Assembly (NCBI GenBank): GCA_934217675.1
Contig: CAKQCV010000072.1
Span: 1 to 11,989 of the forward strand
Length of the DNA stretch: 11,989 nt
Direction: 5' to 3'
Source: an uncultured Prevotella sp.
Lineage (GTDB): Bacteria > Bacteroidota > Bacteroidia > Bacteroidales > Bacteroidaceae
Position numbers and translations under genes: made by a program. This document shows positions 1 to 6,685 of the stretch, piece after piece. The notes under the pieces were generated by a model. That model made no database searches. It was not told the origin of the DNA and was given only the letters and a program-made list of their open reading frames with translations. Within the stretch, counting starts at the first letter, position 1; each line of letters starts with the position of its first letter.

Positions 1-686
1 ATCTGCCAAGCCTGCACTGCCTTCTCTGGCGAGACCTTCTCCTTTTCAACATATTTATGTGCATTGTCGAGAAGCAGTGGCAAGGTCCTTTCCAGATTAT
101 TTCCGCTTGATGAAACATGCTTGGCCGATTCCTTATGTTGCTGTTCGTCGGCAGCCTTGCTCCAGTCATCAACCATCTTCTCCCAGTTTTCCATGTCCTC
201 CGACTTGCCTTCGCTGAAGCGCCTTTCGAAGAATTCGCGGTCGAAACCATTGTCCTCATGTTTCTCGCCGATTTCGGCAAGAAGCGACTGCCATGCCTGT
301 TGTTCCGTTCTCCTCTGTGTGCTCCATTGCAGAACCTCGCTCATGCGGTTGCGTTCAGTCCATTGGCGCTGCGAAAGAAACTGCTTGTAGTGCACGCAGT
401 CGGTAATAAACCGCCCAACTGTGGTAAAGAAAATCTTGCCACACAAGCGGTCGCCCAGCACTATCGCTTTAGTCTTAGCATCGCTCATCAGTCTTACGAG
501 ATACTGCAGCAGAGGATCAGAATATTCCTTCCATGGCTCATCCTCCGCCCATGCCACGCCCCTGCCAGCAATTTCTCCTGTTTCCACAAAAATCTCAAGC
601 ATCTTGAGATAGCGCGGCAGATTCATTGTCTCGCTGTTCGAAGTCTGGTTCTTCCAGTATTCGTCTGCATGCAGAAAATCAGTCAT
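1..686 (-). CDS. ViaA-like partner of RavA, N-terminal part (cut by window edge)
   Basis: An open reading frame starts at ATG 686-684 and runs without a stop to base 1, giving 228 visible codons; the rest lies outside the window. It begins MTDFLHADEYWKNQTSNSET. The visible part is charged and mostly helical, with a Trp/Glu/Lys-rich stretch, and has no signal peptide or membrane segment. The start overlaps the end of the RavA-like gene by 8 bases (ATGACTGA), which suggests translational coupling. In E. coli, ravA is followed by viaA, whose product has a helical N-terminal region and a C-terminal von Willebrand factor A domain and stimulates the RavA ATPase. I infer the same role here from position. 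The VWA domain with its MIDAS motif (DxSxS) would be beyond the window, so the assignment rests on context; N-terminal similarity to E. coli ViaA is not obvious by eye. Confidence 0.75.
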   Translation of the reverse strand, partial: MTDFLHADEYWKNQTSNSETMNLPRYLKMLEIFVETGEIAGRGVAWAEDEPWKEYSDPLLQYLVRLMSDAKTKAIVLGDRLCGKIFFTTVGRFITDCVHYKQFLSQRQWTERNRMSEVLQWSTQRRTEQQAWQSLLAEIGEKHEDNGFDREFFERRFSEGKSEDMENWEKMVDDWSKAADEQQHKESAKHVSSSGNNLERTLPLLLDNAHKYVEKEKVSPEKAVQAWQ

Positions 687-2208
687 AAAGCTTTTCTATA
701 TCTTGTCGTGTGAATGCAATATCCTTGAGCAGTGAGGCGACATAAACCTTAATCTCCTTGTGGTCGTCCTCGCTGATAAACATATTCTCCGCCATATCAT
801 TCTCGATATCAGATATATAGTCGGCAATACTCTCAATTTCTGTAGAGTAGTCTCTGCCGGAGTCAGTAACATCTGCAAACGGCAGTTGCAGACTGTCGCC
901 TTCGGCAATCGGTTCCACTTCAATTCTCACACCGTCGATATAAACATACTTGTCGTCTCTTGTAAGAGCCACAGGTCGGCTGCCAATAGGAGCTGCCGTA
1001 GATCCATCGTAGCTACGGATAACTACAACCGATGAATTGCGCTTGTCGTGATACAGAACACCCTGTTGAGCATTCTTGCCGTAGGGTGGCAATTGCTGAT
1101 AATCCTGGGCAAATATAAAAGTATTCTCGGCAGAGCATCCAAGCAGTTTGTAATAGAATTTGTTATATAGCTTCTTGTCAGCATCCCTTTTCATTTGTCG
1201 GCTCGACACGCGCTTCTGTGCCGAAGCCGCACGGTGCAGTCTGATGTCCTCTTTCAAGTCCTGTTGCATCTTAGCGAGAATCTCTTTAACTTTAGAGAAC
1301 AGTGCACCGATAATAATGCTCCGTATGCCATCACGCTCTTCAGGTTCTTGCCACAGGCAATTGTATATCGAAAAGATATCCGACAAGGCAACCTCCTTCC
1401 TGTTATGCATAAAAGCCGAGGTACGCAGTAGTCTGACGATATTCTTCCATCGTCGGTCGCTAACGTATACATCCCTTCTCTCGTTAGTACCATTGATAGC
1501 CACCGCCCTAATGGATCGACGTATTTTGTGGATTGTTTCAAGGATGTCGGCAGAAATCTCCACCTCTCCAATCCTTTTCGTCCACTCCTTGTATTCCTCT
1601 TCTGTAATTTTCAGCCCATCATCAACATTGGCTTTTCTGTCATCGTCAGTAGCAAGCAACATCATGTCGAAGTTGCTTTCTTTTTGTATATTCTTACATT
1701 CCAGTCGGATAATGAAGCGGTCCCACAGAGCTTCCAGTCCCTCGCCCTGAGCCGGTAATTCATTGCTTGCCGCCACCAGAAGTTTCAGTGGTAGATGCAT
1801 TTCAATGTTGCCGTTGCGGAATAGTTTTTCGTTTATAACAGTCAGGAGAGTGTTTTGGATAGCAGGTCCAGCCTTCCAAATCTCATCGAGGAAGACCACG
1901 TCGGCAGTAGGTAGATATCCGTCGGTGGAGCGCACGTAGGAGTCGGAACTCTTCAGCTGACTAATGCTAACCGGACCGAAAATCTCATCTGGAGTAGAGA
2001 ATCTCGACATCAAGTATTCAAACGAGCGTGCCCCACGAAAAGCCTCTTTCAGCCGTCGTGCCACCATCGACTTTGCCACTCCCGGCGGTCCGAGCAGTAT
2101 AATGCTCTCTCCGGCGAGTGCTGCCAATAGCGACAGACTGATTTCTGTCTCTTTCTCATATATTCCGCGGTTCATTTCCGCCAAAAGTGATAGTATTCGT
2201 TGTTTCAT
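679..2208 (-). CDS. ravA: RavA-like MoxR-family AAA+ ATPase
   Basis: 509 aa, close to the 498 aa of E. coli RavA and recognisably similar along the AAA+ core. Visible motifs are Walker A GPPGVAKS (40-47), Walker B VVFLDE (104-109) followed by IWKAGPA, sensor 1 Asn in LLVAASNELP (N149), a probable arginine finger in WDRFIIRLE (R164) and sensor 2 in SDRRW (250-254). The segment FEYLMSRFSTPDEIFGP is nearly the E. coli sequence. The C-terminal 200 residues (helical part plus a beta-rich insertion around 350-450) correspond to the region that in E. coli RavA contains the LARA domain, but are diverged. The family forms hexamers and acts as a chaperone-like ATPase with ViaA; in E. coli the pair affects respiratory complexes and aminoglycoside sensitivity and RavA binds lysine decarboxylase LdcI. 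No LdcI gene is visible here. It is 38 bases downstream of the alkylation repair gene and overlaps the next gene by 8 bases. Confidence 0.93.
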   Translation of the reverse strand: MKQRILSLLAEMNRGIYEKETEISLSLLAALAGESIILLGPPGVAKSMVARRLKEAFRGARSFEYLMSRFSTPDEIFGPVSISQLKSSDSYVRSTDGYLPTADVVFLDEIWKAGPAIQNTLLTVINEKLFRNGNIEMHLPLKLLVAASNELPAQGEGLEALWDRFIIRLECKNIQKESNFDMMLLATDDDRKANVDDGLKITEEEYKEWTKRIGEVEISADILETIHKIRRSIRAVAINGTNERRDVYVSDRRWKNIVRLLRTSAFMHNRKEVALSDIFSIYNCLWQEPEERDGIRSIIIGALFSKVKEILAKMQQDLKEDIRLHRAASAQKRVSSRQMKRDADKKLYNKFYYKLLGCSAENTFIFAQDYQQLPPYGKNAQQGVLYHDKRNSSVVVIRSYDGSTAAPIGSRPVALTRDDKYVYIDGVRIEVEPIAEGDSLQLPFADVTDSGRDYSTEIESIADYISDIENDMAENMFISEDDHKEIKVYVASLLKDIAFTRQDIEKLYD

Positions 2209-2246
2209 AATGTATGATGATTGTCAGCAAGACAAATTCGCTTTTT

Positions 2247-2993
2247 TTACTTCATCCACCGTTTTCTTTCTTCCGGTTCCATTTTCTCTATGGCATAGCG
2301 CAAGGCGGTTCGCGGCATCACGCTGTGGTGTTTGAAAAGAAAACGGCGCAATACTTCTATATCATTCTTTCCCACTTCGCGCAGCATCCAACCTATGGCC
2401 TTGTGGATAAGGTCGTGGGGGTGGTGGAGCAGTTTCTCGGCTATGCGCAGTGTGTCGTCAAACTCTCCGTTTTTAATCAGAGCAGCTGTAGCCACTATGG
2501 ATATGCGTTGCTCCCAGAGGTTGTGACTTTCAGAAAGTTTGTCGAGGATATTGCGTTGAGGCATCTTGCCGTCGGGTAGGGGATAGAGTAGAAACGTGCC
2601 GAGGATATAGCTGCACGATAAGTCAACCAAGTCCCAGTTGTTGGCTTGTTTAGCATGAAGCAGATAGAATTCGGCAATCTCCTTCCGGCGGTCTGGGCAT
2701 CCTGTACTCTTACGCTTCGGCAGGGCTGCTTTCATCTCCTCAACGAGGAGCAGAAAGCCGCAAAGTCTCACCTCATGCCATTCGGAATAGAGCAATGTCT
2801 CTATTTCCCGCAGTGGCACGTCGTGTCGTGCTTCCTTGACAACCATGCGGGTTTGCGGCACTTTCAGTCCGAGGAATTTGTCCCTCTCGCCATACTGTCC
2901 TTTCCCGGTTTTGAAGAAACCTTGTAGAATCAGCCTTTGCTTCTCGTTCCTCATCTGGAGCATTGTTTCGATAATATCGTTTGCCGTGGTCAT
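2247..2993 (-). CDS. AlkD-like DNA alkylation repair protein (HEAT-repeat glycosylase)
   Basis: 248 aa, the usual length for the AlkD/PF08713 family, which excises N3- and N7-alkylated purines using a superhelix of HEAT-like repeats. The family signatures are clear: FFKTGKGQYGERDKFLGLKV (26-45), NNWDLVDLS (118-126), WEQRISIV (160-167), HKAIGWMLREVG (197-208) and MPRTALRYAIEK (226-237). Residues matching the Bacillus cereus AlkD active-site cleft are present: W120, D124, R163 and W202 align with W109, D113, R148 and W187, with the same 39-residue spacing between the last two. The enzyme is therefore likely active. ATG at 2993-2991 follows the acetyltransferase stop after 10 bases, so the two are almost surely co-transcribed. 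Substrate range cannot be read from sequence. Confidence 0.93.
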   Translation of the reverse strand: MTTANDIIETMLQMRNEKQRLILQGFFKTGKGQYGERDKFLGLKVPQTRMVVKEARHDVPLREIETLLYSEWHEVRLCGFLLLVEEMKAALPKRKSTGCPDRRKEIAEFYLLHAKQANNWDLVDLSCSYILGTFLLYPLPDGKMPQRNILDKLSESHNLWEQRISIVATAALIKNGEFDDTLRIAEKLLHHPHDLIHKAIGWMLREVGKNDIEVLRRFLFKHHSVMPRTALRYAIEKMEPEERKRWMK

Positions 2994-3003
2994 GTGTAGT
3001 CTG

Positions 3004-3501
3004 TTAATTTATAGTCTTTTGATAGGCCACCCTTTCATTGCCGTTTGCAATGTGAATTATGCCACAGCAAGTGAAACCGTTTTTCTCAAGCAGATGCCGC
3101 ATTATGGTATTGTCCCTGTGGGTGTCGATACGTATGTTGTGGGATATATTGAAACAATAGTCAAGCATTTCTTCGAATATTCCGTGGGCATCCTCGCTGC
3201 TTGTTATCCGGTGAATCACATGATAAGGCTCGTCATTGAGCCATTGTCCGTCATAAATATTGCTGTATGTTGGGTCAGGGCCAGCTTTTAGAACAAATGA
3301 GCCAACGGCAGTATCGCCATGCATAATAATCCGGCAACAGCCATCATTTATATCCTCAAGTATGATTTCTTCCGAAGGGTAACCGTCGTTCCATTGGTTC
3401 ATGTTGCCGCTTTTTCGCATGATGGCTTTGGCTGAAGCCACGAGCTGCATGATAACAGGCAAATCTGTGGTTTCAGCAGTACGAATAATGTTTATATTCA
3501 T
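3004..3501 (-). CDS. GNAT-family N-acetyltransferase
   Basis: 165 aa, single GNAT domain, no signal or membrane segment. It opens with a strand followed by TAETTDLPVIMQLVASA, typical of GNAT strand 1 and helix 1. Motif A lies around YHVIHRITSSEDAHGIFEEM (93-112); the pyrophosphate loop keeps only the final Gly of the usual R/QxxGxG/A pattern. Motif B follows as IRIDTHRDNTIMRHLLEKNG (123-142), the well-conserved end of this Bacteroidota and Firmicutes GNAT group (IDTHxDN...L.KxGF). It should transfer an acetyl group from acetyl-CoA to an amine, but the substrate cannot be predicted. It starts 6 bases after the Rpn-family gene and ends 10 bases before the alkylation repair gene, so it sits in the middle of a probable operon. 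Confidence 0.88.
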   Translation of the reverse strand: MNINIIRTAETTDLPVIMQLVASAKAIMRKSGNMNQWNDGYPSEEIILEDINDGCCRIIMHGDTAVGSFVLKAGPDPTYSNIYDGQWLNDEPYHVIHRITSSEDAHGIFEEMLDYCFNISHNIRIDTHRDNTIMRHLLEKNGFTCCGIIHIANGNERVAYQKTIN

Positions 3502-3507
3502 GCTTGT

Positions 3508-4374
3508 TTAATTGAGTAAAGCATCAACTTCGTTTTCGGAAAGACCTGTTGCGGTAGCAATTGTCTTGATATCTGCACCAATTGCTGCAAGCCGCTTTGC
3601 TGTTTCTGCTTTTTCTTTCTTAATTCCTTCTGCTCTTCCTTCTGCTCTTCCTTCCGCTAATCCATCTTGTTTTGCACCTTCAAGTACGGATAATGTGTCG
3701 CGATATTTTCTCAATCCCTCATCGTATTTCATTCGCTCTTGTCTTGAAAGAGATGCTACATCAGCTATCTGTTCCAATCGCTTGAATACTGCGCTTTTGG
3801 CGGCCCAAGGCAATCTTGTCAGTGTTTCCATATTTTTTAATACGTAAATCCATTTTTCAAAGTCTGTTTCACAATCATCTGCCTCTTTTGTAAATAAAGG
3901 CAACTGCATGAATGTCATTCTTATTTTGTTTGAGAAAGTTTTTTTACTTTCCATGTCAGCCAGTCCGACATCTGTTCTGAATTTTTTTTCAAAATCAAGA
4001 GGACTGAAATTCAGAAAAGCCACAAGATATACTGCGTCAATTTTATATTTCCAGTCTGCGCCTTTCTCGCCTTGTCTCGCAATAGCTTCTGAAACATAAT
4101 AGATGCTGCGGTTTTTGAAGTAAGGCTGTGATTTGTTTTGCATCTCAACTATGATATTTTCCTTTTTGTCAGTTTCGCAGTATATATCATATATGAGTGA
4201 ACGGTCGTCTTCGAAGAGAGCGGGTTGTTCTTTGTCGAGGAATGTTATGTTTGTTATGTGTTCCTCTCCAAGAAGCAGACTGTTAAGAAAATCAATAATC
4301 AGCGGCTTTGAAAACTCTTGTCCGAATATTCTTTTGAATCCGATGTCTGTAAAAGGGTTGATGAATCTTGCCAT
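3508..4374 (-). CDS. Rpn-family PD-(D/E)XK nuclease (YhgA-like putative transposase family)
   Basis: 288 aa. It begins MARFINPFTDIGFKRIFGQE, the hallmark start of Bacteroidota members of the PD-(D/E)XK nuclease family transposase group (PF12784, related to E. coli Rpn). The likely catalytic core is D63 in LIYDIYCE and E77-x-Q79 in IIVEMQ, a Q-for-K variant common in the family. YVSEAIARQG and Y/KIDAVYLVAFLNF follow as conserved fold elements. The C-terminal 70 residues form a charged helix, a short AEGR repeat (239-250) and the terminal motif AKRLAAIGADIKTIATATGLSENEVDALL, thought to be a small helical partner-binding domain. E. coli Rpn proteins are DNA endonucleases that promote RecA-independent recombination, and some give phage defence held in check by a C-terminal fragment made from an internal start. 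It is not flanked by inverted repeats here, so I do not call it a mobile element. It is the first gene of the minus-strand run. Confidence 0.9.
   Translation of the reverse strand: MARFINPFTDIGFKRIFGQEFSKPLIIDFLNSLLLGEEHITNITFLDKEQPALFEDDRSLIYDIYCETDKKENIIVEMQNKSQPYFKNRSIYYVSEAIARQGEKGADWKYKIDAVYLVAFLNFSPLDFEKKFRTDVGLADMESKKTFSNKIRMTFMQLPLFTKEADDCETDFEKWIYVLKNMETLTRLPWAAKSAVFKRLEQIADVASLSRQERMKYDEGLRKYRDTLSVLEGAKQDGLAEGRAEGRAEGIKKEKAETAKRLAAIGADIKTIATATGLSENEVDALLN
3626..3658 (-). repeat. 12-bp in-frame tandem repeat inside the Rpn-family gene
   Basis: The plus strand carries CCTTCTGCTCTT at 3626-3637 and again at 3638-3649, then a partial third copy with one change (CCTTCCGCT, 3650-3658). 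On the coding strand this encodes AEGR units (AEGRAEGRAEG, residues 240-250). As the unit is a multiple of three, gain or loss of copies would lengthen or shorten the linker before the C-terminal domain without shifting the frame. Confidence 0.85.
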
Positions 4375-4401
4375 AATCTAAATCTTTTGGTGATTTATAT
4401 G

Positions 4402-4409
4402 CAAAGATA
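4402..4409 (-). promoter_or_regulatory. Possible -7 element for the Rpn-GNAT-AlkD-RavA run
   Basis: On the minus strand, TATCTTTG matches the Bacteroidota -7 consensus TAnnTTTG and lies 27 bases before the start codon of the Rpn-family gene, a normal leader distance. No TTG is found 20 bases further upstream, unlike the other four promoters in this window, so this one is weaker or needs an activator. The whole space to the carbonic anhydrase stop is only 70 bases. Confidence 0.5.
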
Positions 4410-4444
4410 ATGTTATTTATTGTTATCTGATGGAAATAACCAAT

Positions 4445-4990
4445 TTATTTCACTTCCGTCAGCAGTCCCGTCTCCGAGTCTATGATATATCCGTGCACGT
4501 TTATGTCTGCCGGTACGAGCGGATGATGCTTTATCACGTCCACCGTGTTCCTCACGGAGTCCTCCGTATCGTGGAACCCCTCAAGCCAATGGTCGAGGTC
4601 AATGCCGCATCTTGCCACTGTGTCGATTACGTCCTGTCGGATGCCGCGCTCTGCCATGGCTCTTTTCATCTCCCTGCCGTTCATGTGGCATGCACCGCAG
4701 TTGGAATGGGCGATAACCATAATCTCCTCCACGTGCAGTTCATATATAGCCACGAGAATACTTCGCATCGCCGAGTCAAACGGACTGATAACCAGTCCTC
4801 CGGCATTCTTTATAAGTTTTGCGTCACCGTTTTTGATACCCAGTGCTGCAGGCAGCAGTTCTGTGAGTCTTGTGTCCATGCATGACAGTATGGCGAGTTT
4901 CTTGTCGGGGTATTTGCTGGTAAGGAATTTCTCGTAGCCTTTGTTCTCAACAAATTGTTTGTTATATTTTATAATTTCTTCAATAATCAT
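4445..4990 (-). CDS. Beta-class carbonic anhydrase
   Basis: 181 aa. It interconverts CO2 and bicarbonate in the cytoplasm. The zinc ligands are visible as C37 in SCMDTR and H95 and C98 in HSNCGACHM; D39 and R41 form the catalytic dyad in CMDTR. KNAGG (61-65) and GYIIDSETGLLTEV at the C-terminus are also family features. The short length and SCMDTRL form resemble Bacillus subtilis YtiB and related small beta-carbonic anhydrases rather than the longer plant-type enzymes. No signal peptide. The gene appears to be transcribed alone: about 200 bases without a gene separate it from the barrel gene upstream and 70 bases from the Rpn gene downstream. No clear promoter was found; a TAAGTTTC at 4998-5005 (minus strand) lies too close to the start to be convincing. 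Supplying bicarbonate for carboxylation reactions is the usual role in gut Bacteroidota. Confidence 0.95.
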   Translation of the reverse strand: MIIEEIIKYNKQFVENKGYEKFLTSKYPDKKLAILSCMDTRLTELLPAALGIKNGDAKLIKNAGGLVISPFDSAMRSILVAIYELHVEEIMVIAHSNCGACHMNGREMKRAMAERGIRQDVIDTVARCGIDLDHWLEGFHDTEDSVRNTVDVIKHHPLVPADINVHGYIIDSETGLLTEVK

Positions 4991-5189
4991 AATCGCTGAA
5001 ACTTAGTTTATACATTTCTATTCCACTCCCTCCACTACTTTCCAGTTCTCTTATACAACGAGAGTTATTTTATTTTGATATGGCAAGCGATAGACCATAA
5101 TTTATGTACAGTGTTAGTTTTGGAAATTCTACATATATTACTTCAAAATTCGGATGAACCAGATAATTTTCTATGAGATAAATTCTCCT

Positions 5190-5687
5190 TTAAAAGTTAT
5201 ATCCGGCAGTAACGAAAATTGCATCTTCGTCAATACTATAATTAAAACTGATGTCATATCCACAGTTTATATAAAACTTGGATTTACTGAATCCAACTCC
5301 ACAACGTAGTCCACCGTCAAATTCAGATTGATTGAATCCATAAGCTATAAATGGACCGAAAAAAGGTTGGATACACCATTCGCTTTTAAGCTTCACATGA
5401 TAATTTAATAATGCAGGGAAAAGCAAAGAATTGTTACTGTCATCATAGATATATCTATTTGTATAATATGCTCCTGTCTCAAAGAAAAGAGGCTGTTTTG
5501 ATATTTTGAATTTAACAGACATACCAAAAGTTGGAGCTACGATTGTGCTTCCTTCAAAATCTGTTGGAGCGAAAGTGAGCCCACCTCTTATTCCAAATAA
5601 CGGTTTGTATTCTGACACTTCTTGCGCCTGAACGCTGCAAGCAACGTAACTCGCCAACGCTATGGTATATAGTATCTTCTTTAGCAT
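5190..5687 (-). CDS. Small outer-membrane beta-barrel protein (PorT-like)
   Basis: 165 aa counted from ATG 5687-5685, which I prefer to a TTG six bases upstream at 5693. It starts MLKKILYTIALASYVACSVQAQ: a signal peptide with a positively charged start, a hydrophobic core and a probable signal peptidase I site after VQA (a lipoprotein site at VAC looks unlikely). The mature part alternates polar and hydrophobic residues in short Gly- and Tyr-rich strands (FGIRGGLTF, PLFFETGAYYTNR, WCIQPFFGPFIAYGF, FYINCGYDISFNY, FVTAGYNF) and ends in Phe, as expected of an outer-membrane barrel of about eight strands. It matches the general outer membrane beta-barrel/PorT type common in Bacteroidota; specific function unknown. 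It begins 10 bases after the nitroreductase stop, so it should be the last gene of the HxlR operon. Confidence 0.8.
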   Translation of the reverse strand: MLKKILYTIALASYVACSVQAQEVSEYKPLFGIRGGLTFAPTDFEGSTIVAPTFGMSVKFKISKQPLFFETGAYYTNRYIYDDSNNSLLFPALLNYHVKLKSEWCIQPFFGPFIAYGFNQSEFDGGLRCGVGFSKSKFYINCGYDISFNYSIDEDAIFVTAGYNF

Positions 5688-5697
5688 ACTCAAACTT

Positions 5698-6222
5698 TTA
5701 TCTCACCCACACCGTATAATTCTCCTTGCGTGGCTTTGGTTCTGCAGGTTGCTTCAGTGCATATCCCAAGGCAACATGACCTATGCCTTCGTAGTCGCCT
5801 TCGATGCCCCATTCCTTTAGCATCGCTTTTCCTTCAGCAGACGAGAAAATTTCTTTAGCTCGGTGAATCCAACAACTGCCAAGTCCAACGGCATGTGCGG
5901 CATTCATCAGGTTGCTCATAACGAGAGAGCCATCATAAAGATAAGTAGGACGGTTTTTGTCGGCAATTACGAGTAATATCACAGGTGCCCCATAGAATGG
6001 GTCGGAAGTAGTTCCCATTACTTCGGCATTAAGTTTCGACAAACGGTCGCGTACAGCCTTGTTGGTAACTACAACAATTCTCGGTGATTGCATACCCATG
6101 CCTGTCGGTGCATATTCACCGGCTTTCACAATCTCGTTTATAAGTTCATCACTCGGCATGCGTTCTTGGTCAAATCCGCGCACGCTCCTTCTTGTTTCAA
6201 GAGTTTTCAGTGTCTCGTTCAT
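5698..6222 (-). CDS. Nitroreductase-family FMN oxidoreductase
   Basis: 174 aa, a short single-domain member of the nitroreductase family. Such enzymes bind FMN as homodimers and reduce nitro compounds, quinones or flavins with NAD(P)H. Visible features are the FMN-phosphate motif RRSVRGF (11-17), APTGMGMQSPRIVVV (38-52), the loop GAPVILLVIADK (78-89) with the conserved helix SLVMSNLMNAAHAVGLGSCW (99-118), and IGHVALGYA (147-155), the usual C-terminal flavin-site strand. Length is at the low end of the family but no motif is missing. Cytoplasmic. It starts 6 bases after the HxlR regulator stop, so the two are co-transcribed; HxlR regulators next to nitroreductases commonly respond to electrophiles or oxidants. 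The true substrate cannot be told from sequence. Confidence 0.93.
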   Translation of the reverse strand: MNETLKTLETRRSVRGFDQERMPSDELINEIVKAGEYAPTGMGMQSPRIVVVTNKAVRDRLSKLNAEVMGTTSDPFYGAPVILLVIADKNRPTYLYDGSLVMSNLMNAAHAVGLGSCWIHRAKEIFSSAEGKAMLKEWGIEGDYEGIGHVALGYALKQPAEPKPRKENYTVWVR

Positions 6223-6228
6223 AATATT

Positions 6229-6594
6229 CTATTTGTTTTTATTCCTGTCATTGATAATATCTGCCATATTCTCCGATGCCCAGCCTATCAAGGCATTAGT
6301 TATGGGTAAGAGCGACATGCTGCGTTCCGTGAGCCTGTATTCCACTCTTGGCGGCACTTCTGCGAATACATGCCGTGTAACGTATCCGTCAGTTTCAAGA
6401 GTGCGTAACGTGCTGGTGAGCATTTTTTGTGAGATATCAGGGATGAGTCTTCGCAGTTCGTTGAAGCGCATCGGCTCTTTAGCGTTACGGTTGAGCGTAT
6501 ACATCACGAGCAGCGACCACTTGTCGCATATCCTTGTCAACACATTGCGTATGGGGCAGTCGGTGAATACCGTTTCCTTTATGGCTTTAGTCAT
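6229..6594 (-). CDS. HxlR/DUF24-family transcriptional regulator
   Basis: 121 aa winged helix-turn-helix protein. The family start is clear: CPIRNVLTRICDKWSLLVMY (13-32), with conserved Cys13, the redox- or electrophile-sensing cysteine in YodB, HypR and CatR of Bacillus. The recognition helix lies around ISQKMLTSTLRTLETDGYV (54-72) and the wing around PPRVEYRLTE (81-90), all standard. It heads the operon with the nitroreductase and barrel genes and has its own promoter. An imperfect palindrome overlaps the -7 element of that promoter, so autorepression is likely. Only one obvious N-terminal cysteine plus C23 is present, so one- or two-cysteine sensing is possible. Confidence 0.95.
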   Translation of the reverse strand: MTKAIKETVFTDCPIRNVLTRICDKWSLLVMYTLNRNAKEPMRFNELRRLIPDISQKMLTSTLRTLETDGYVTRHVFAEVPPRVEYRLTERSMSLLPITNALIGWASENMADIINDRNKNK

Positions 6595-6621
6595 TCTCTA
6601 AATCCTTTATAATCAATATTA

Positions 6622-6637
6622 GGCTACAAAAGTAACC
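6622..6637. promoter_or_regulatory. Candidate HxlR operator overlapping its own promoter
   Basis: GGCTAC-AAAA-GTAACC is a palindrome with 6-base arms and one mismatch, centred on the -7 element of the HxlR promoter. Binding here would block RNA polymerase, which fits autorepression by this regulator family. The half-site GTAAC recurs at 7724-7728 and 7773-7777 near the cupin promoter. Assignment to HxlR is inference. Confidence 0.5.
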
Positions 6638-6658
6638 AATAACTGGGAAAGAAGCAAA
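6627..6658 (-). promoter_or_regulatory. Promoter of the HxlR-nitroreductase-barrel operon
   Basis: On the minus strand, TTTG (6658-6655) is followed by exactly 20 bases and then TACTTTTG (6634-6627), which fits the Bacteroidota -33 TTTG / -7 TAnnTTTG consensus. Transcription should start near 6620, giving a leader of about 25 bases. The 23-bp repeat element ends only 4 bases upstream of the -33 box. Confidence 0.75.
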
Positions 6659-6662
6659 CAAG

Positions 6663-6685
6663 TCAAAGTTAATGTTGGTTAATCA
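6663..6685 (+). repeat. 23-bp direct repeat, copy 1
   Basis: This element matches positions 7658-7680 at 22 of 23 bases, in the same orientation. Its core AGTTAATGTTGGTTAAT contains two GTTAAT hexamers exactly 10 bases apart (6668 and 6678), that is, on the same face of the helix. It lies just upstream of the HxlR -33 box and about 92 bases upstream of the exonuclease -33 box. It may be a regulator site or the left boundary of an inserted segment. Confidence 0.8.

Noticed and set aside
117..713. 198-aa plus-strand open frame opposite the ViaA-like gene
   Set aside because: It is antisense to the continuous minus-strand frame that begins at 686 and overlaps RavA by 8 bases; its sequence shows no family features and no promoter precedes it.
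3508..4374. Rpn-family gene as an active transposon
   Set aside because: Despite the family name, no inverted repeats or target duplications surround it, and it is tightly spaced with the following genes.
4422..4440. GTTAT/ATAAC hairpin downstream of the carbonic anhydrase
   Set aside because: Only 5 AT-rich base pairs with a 9-base loop and no T-run; too weak to call a terminator.
4998..5005. TAAGTTTC as -7 box of the carbonic anhydrase
   Set aside because: One mismatch at the critical last G, no -33 TTG, and it would leave almost no leader.
4991..5189. Non-coding stretch before the carbonic anhydrase as a riboswitch or small RNA
   Set aside because: No conserved riboswitch core or stable GC-rich stem was seen; only a short CTCT/GAGAG pairing.
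5693..5693. TTG start for the barrel protein, adding two residues
   Set aside because: The ATG six bases downstream gives a more typical signal peptide start and a normal gap to the nitroreductase stop.
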